DNA from: Bradyrhizobium commune
GTDB lineage: Bacteria; Pseudomonadota; Alphaproteobacteria; Rhizobiales; Xanthobacteraceae
DNA: 64,000 nt
Assembly: GCF_015624505.1 (NCBI RefSeq)
Contig: NZ_CP061379.1
Span: forward strand, 3,720,001 to 3,784,000
Reading direction: 5' to 3'
Position numbers and translations under genes: made by a program. Shown one piece after another: positions 61,566 through 64,000 of the stretch; position 1 is the stretch's first letter, and each line of letters opens with the position of its first letter. The notes under the pieces were generated by a model. That model worked only from the letters and a program-made list of their open reading frames with translations, had not been told where the DNA came from and searched no databases.

Positions 61566-63670
61566 CCCGCCCCGATCAGCGGAATCGCCTCGTCCCGCTC
61601 GTAGAGATAGAGCAGGCAGCGCAGCGCTTCGCCCCGCTCGCCTTTCAGCTTCGGATCGTCCTTCATGATCCGCAACGCCTCGTCGCGCGCTTGCGTGATG
61701 AGCTGGCCGTGGACTTCCGAGCGCGCGATGCGGTAGCCGGGCAGGCCACTCTGGCGCACACCGAGCACGTCGCCTTCGCCGCGCAGCTTCAGGTCCTCCT
61801 CGGCGATGCGAAAACCGTCGGTGGTCTCGCGGATCACCTTCAGCCGCGCCTTCGACATCTCGCCGAGCGGTTCTGAATAGAGCAGCAGGCAGGTCGAGGC
61901 CTCCGAGCCGCGTCCAATCCGGCCACGCAGCTGGTGCAGCTGGGCAAGGCCAAAGCGTTCGGCGTTCTCGATCACCATGATGGTCGCGGCCGGCACGTCG
62001 ACGCCGACCTCGACCACGGTGGTTGCGACCAGAAGGCCGATCTCGTGCGCGGCGAACTGGCCCATCACGCGGTCCTTCTCCGTGCCCTTCATCTGGCCGT
62101 GGACGAGACCGACGCGGTCGCCGAAACGCTTTTGCAGGCTCTCGAAGCGTTTTGTCGCGTTGGTGAGGTGCTCGGTGCCTTCCGCCTCGGATTCCTCGAC
62201 CAGCGGGCAGATCCAGTAGACCAGCTTGCCGGACTCGAGCGCGCGGCCGATGCCCTCCATGACCTCGCTGATCCGGCTCATCGGCACCGCACGGGTGTCG
62301 ATCGGCTGGCGACCGGCGGGCTTTTCGCGCAGCTCGCTGATGTCCATATCGCCGAAATAGGTCAGCACAAGCGTGCGCGGGATGGGTGTGGCGCTCAGCA
62401 CCAGTACGTCGACGGCTTCGCCCTTGGACGTCAGCGCCAGGCGCTCGCGCACGCCAAAACGGTGCTGCTCGTCGACGATGGCGAGCGCGAGATCGTGGAA
62501 GATCACGTCGTCCTGGATCAGCGCATGGGTGCCGACGAGGAGATCAATCTCGCCCTCCGCGAGTTGCTCGATGATCTCGCGCCGCTCCTTGCCTTTCTCG
62601 CGGCCGGTGAGGATCGCGACGCGCATGCCGGCCCGCTCGGCGAGGGGGGCAATGGTCTTGATGTGCTGGCGCGCCAGGATTTCGGTCGGCGCCATCAGCG
62701 CGGCCTGCTTGCCGACTTCGGCCACGGCGGCGGCGGCGAGCAGCGCCACCACGGTCTTGCCCGAGCCGACGTCGCCCTGAAGAAGCCGCAGCATGCGCAC
62801 GGGCTGCTTCAGGTCGTCGGCGATGGCCGCGGCGGCGCTGCGCTGGGAGGGCGTGAGCGCATAGGGCAGGGCGTCGATGATCTTGTTGCGTAGATGCCCG
62901 TCACCGGCATTGCGCACGCCGGCCGGGCGGCGCAATTGCGCGCGGATCAGCGCGAGCGCCAATTGTCCGGCGAGCAGCTCGTCGAAGGCCAAGCGCGACC
63001 AGAACGGCTGGTCGGGCAGGATGTCCGTCATCTCGACCGGCTGATGAACCCGATGCAGCGCTTCCGCAATTGGCGGGAAGTGGCAGCGGCCCAGCACCTC
63101 CGGGCTGATCCATTCGGGGAGCGCCGGCAGCTTCTGGAGCGCCTGCGCGATCGCGCGGCGCAGCGAGCCGAGCGCGAGGCCTTCCGTCAATGGATAGACC
63201 GGATCGATGCCGGAGAGTTTTGAGATTGCCTCCTCGTCGAGCACGCGGTCGGGATGCACGATCTGCGGGATGCCGTCATACATCTGGAGCGTGCCCGAGA
63301 CATAGCGCTTCTCGCCGACCGGCAGCAGCTTCTCGACATAGCCGGGCTTGGCGCGGAAGAAGGTCAGCACGACGTCGCCGGTGTCATCACCGGCATAGAC
63401 CAGATAGGGCGCGCGGGAATTGCGCGGCGGGGGCGGGCGGTGGCGATCGACGGTGACCTCCAGCGTCACCATGGTTCCCTGTGCGGCGTCGCGAATCTTC
63501 GGCCGCGCCCGGCGGTCGATCACCTGGCTCGGCAGGTGCAGCAACAGATCGACCAGCCGCGGCGTCTCGTTGCGGCTGAGCAGATATTGCAACAGCTTGT
63601 CCTGCTTCGGACCGACGCCGGGGAGCGTGGTCACGGCAGCAAACAGCGGATTGAGCAGGCTGGGGCGCAT
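61562..63670 (-). CDS. recG: ATP-dependent DNA helicase RecG
   Basis: 702 aa from ATG 63670. Replication-fork reversal and branch-migration helicase. N-terminal wedge domain (PLFAAVTTLPGVGPKQDKLLQYL, then an OB-fold), helicase core with Walker A GDVGSGKTVVALL, DEQH motif IVDEQHRFGVRE, motif VI ERFGLAQLHQLRGRIGRG. Length is normal. The ATG at 63724 lies inside a repeat and is rejected. sdhE starts divergently beyond a palindromic repeat. Confidence 0.97.
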   Translation of the reverse strand: MRPSLLNPLFAAVTTLPGVGPKQDKLLQYLLSRNETPRLVDLLLHLPSQVIDRRARPKIRDAAQGTMVTLEVTVDRHRPPPPRNSRAPYLVYAGDDTGDVVLTFFRAKPGYVEKLLPVGEKRYVSGTLQMYDGIPQIVHPDRVLDEEAISKLSGIDPVYPLTEGLALGSLRRAIAQALQKLPALPEWISPEVLGRCHFPPIAEALHRVHQPVEMTDILPDQPFWSRLAFDELLAGQLALALIRAQLRRPAGVRNAGDGHLRNKIIDALPYALTPSQRSAAAAIADDLKQPVRMLRLLQGDVGSGKTVVALLAAAAVAEVGKQAALMAPTEILARQHIKTIAPLAERAGMRVAILTGREKGKERREIIEQLAEGEIDLLVGTHALIQDDVIFHDLALAIVDEQHRFGVRERLALTSKGEAVDVLVLSATPIPRTLVLTYFGDMDISELREKPAGRQPIDTRAVPMSRISEVMEGIGRALESGKLVYWICPLVEESEAEGTEHLTNATKRFESLQKRFGDRVGLVHGQMKGTEKDRVMGQFAAHEIGLLVATTVVEVGVDVPAATIMVIENAERFGLAQLHQLRGRIGRGSEASTCLLLYSEPLGEMSKARLKVIRETTDGFRIAEEDLKLRGEGDVLGVRQSGLPGYRIARSEVHGQLITQARDEALRIMKDDPKLKGERGEALRCLLYLYERDEAIPLIGAG

Positions 63671-63701
63671 GGACGCGAATCTAGGATCGTTTCGGCCCGT
63701 C

Positions 63702-63724
63702 ATGCCCGGCTTTGTGCCGGGCAT
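63702..63724. repeat. Palindromic intergenic repeat (ATGCCCGGC type)
   Basis: ATGCCCGGC (63702-63710) and GCCGGGCAT (63716-63724) flank TTTGT, within CCCGTC...CCACGGCTTTTTT. I recognise CGTCATGCCCGGC-x-GCCGGGCATCCACG as a common dispersed palindrome in Bradyrhizobium. It lies in the divergent recG/sdhE gap. Confidence 0.75.
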
Positions 63725-63856
63725 CCACGGCTTTTTTCGCCGGGCTCGCGCGGCTGGCTGCCCATGACAAATCGAGGGCTGACATGGCCGATCCGAGTGG
63801 CTATATCACCCCCGCCCGGCACGTCCGGGCTTTCGGCGTTTGACTGGAATTGAGAC

Positions 63857-64000
63857 ATGACGGGAACGACACGATCGAGCAACGGGCTGGATGACCGCCG
63901 CAAGCGGCTCCTGTTCCGCTGTTGGCACCGCGGCACGCGCGAGATGGACTTGATCCTCGGCCGCTTCGCGGATGCCGAGATCGGCAATCTGTCGGATGCT
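63857..64000 (+). CDS. sdhE: FAD assembly factor SdhE (partial, cut by window edge)
   Basis: First 48 codons from ATG 63857, continuing past the window end. RKRLLFRCWHRGTREMDLILG contains the RGTRE motif needed to flavinylate succinate dehydrogenase SdhA. Divergent to recG, as often seen in alphaproteobacteria. Confidence 0.92.
   Translation, partial: MTGTTRSSNGLDDRRKRLLFRCWHRGTREMDLILGRFADAEIGNLSDA

Overview
The window is chromosomal DNA of a slow-growing alphaproteobacterium, most likely Bradyrhizobium or a very close relative. The basis is high GC, recognisable gene families, many small lineage-typical secreted proteins, an ndvB/ndvC-type glucan locus, and dispersed repeats I associate with Bradyrhizobium. 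No database search was possible, so the genus is an inference.

Layout. 1-9.1 kb: end of gyrA, a lone ModA-like binding protein, Kup potassium transporter, coaD, two cyclophilins flanking a TolA/TonB-C-like protein, and queA. 9.1-16.4 kb: asd on the minus strand with a Thr/Lys-rich leader peptide and terminator in front of it; a PepSY protein, TetR regulator and patatin-like lipoprotein linked by two near-identical operators; then tgt, a zinc-ribbon protein, a cysteine synthase and an orphan BrnA-like protein. 16.4-28.5 kb: a caspase-like protein with a peptidoglycan-binding domain, a DMT exporter, a RidA-like protein, small secreted proteins, a formyltransferase-like protein, acetoacetyl-CoA synthetase, a repeat block of about 0.65 kb, an AI-2E-type permease and a Nudix hydrolase. 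28.7-40.6 kb: a compact 11-gene minus-strand catabolic and transport operon with a divergent LysR gene. It holds a Dabb protein, maleylacetate reductase, amidohydrolase, 3-hydroxyisobutyrate-dehydrogenase-like protein, hydroxyquinol 1,2-dioxygenase, FAD oxidase, a CUT2 ABC importer and a YciI protein. 40.6-44.0 kb: small unknown proteins and tRNA-Lys(UUU). 44.3-50.0 kb: an ndvB/ndvC-like beta-1,3/1,6-glucan locus. 50.1-53.7 kb: a compositionally distinct acyltransferase and membrane proteins. 53.9-64.0 kb: glmU and glmS, a DUF502 protein, two dehydrogenases, a P-loop protein, recG and the start of sdhE.

Genes that work together. queA and tgt both serve queuosine tRNA modification, and glmU and glmS both feed UDP-GlcNAc synthesis. 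In the 28.7-39.6 kb operon, the dioxygenase and maleylacetate reductase give the two lower steps from hydroxyquinol to 3-oxoadipate, downstream of an unknown substrate imported by the ABC system and probably opened up by the amidohydrolase and dehydrogenases. The most striking regulatory signal is the asd leader. It is a probably leaderless 23-codon ORF with eight Thr and two Lys codons, a promoter directly in front, an overlapping antiterminator candidate and an intrinsic terminator. It looks like translation-coupled attenuation of the aspartate pathway.
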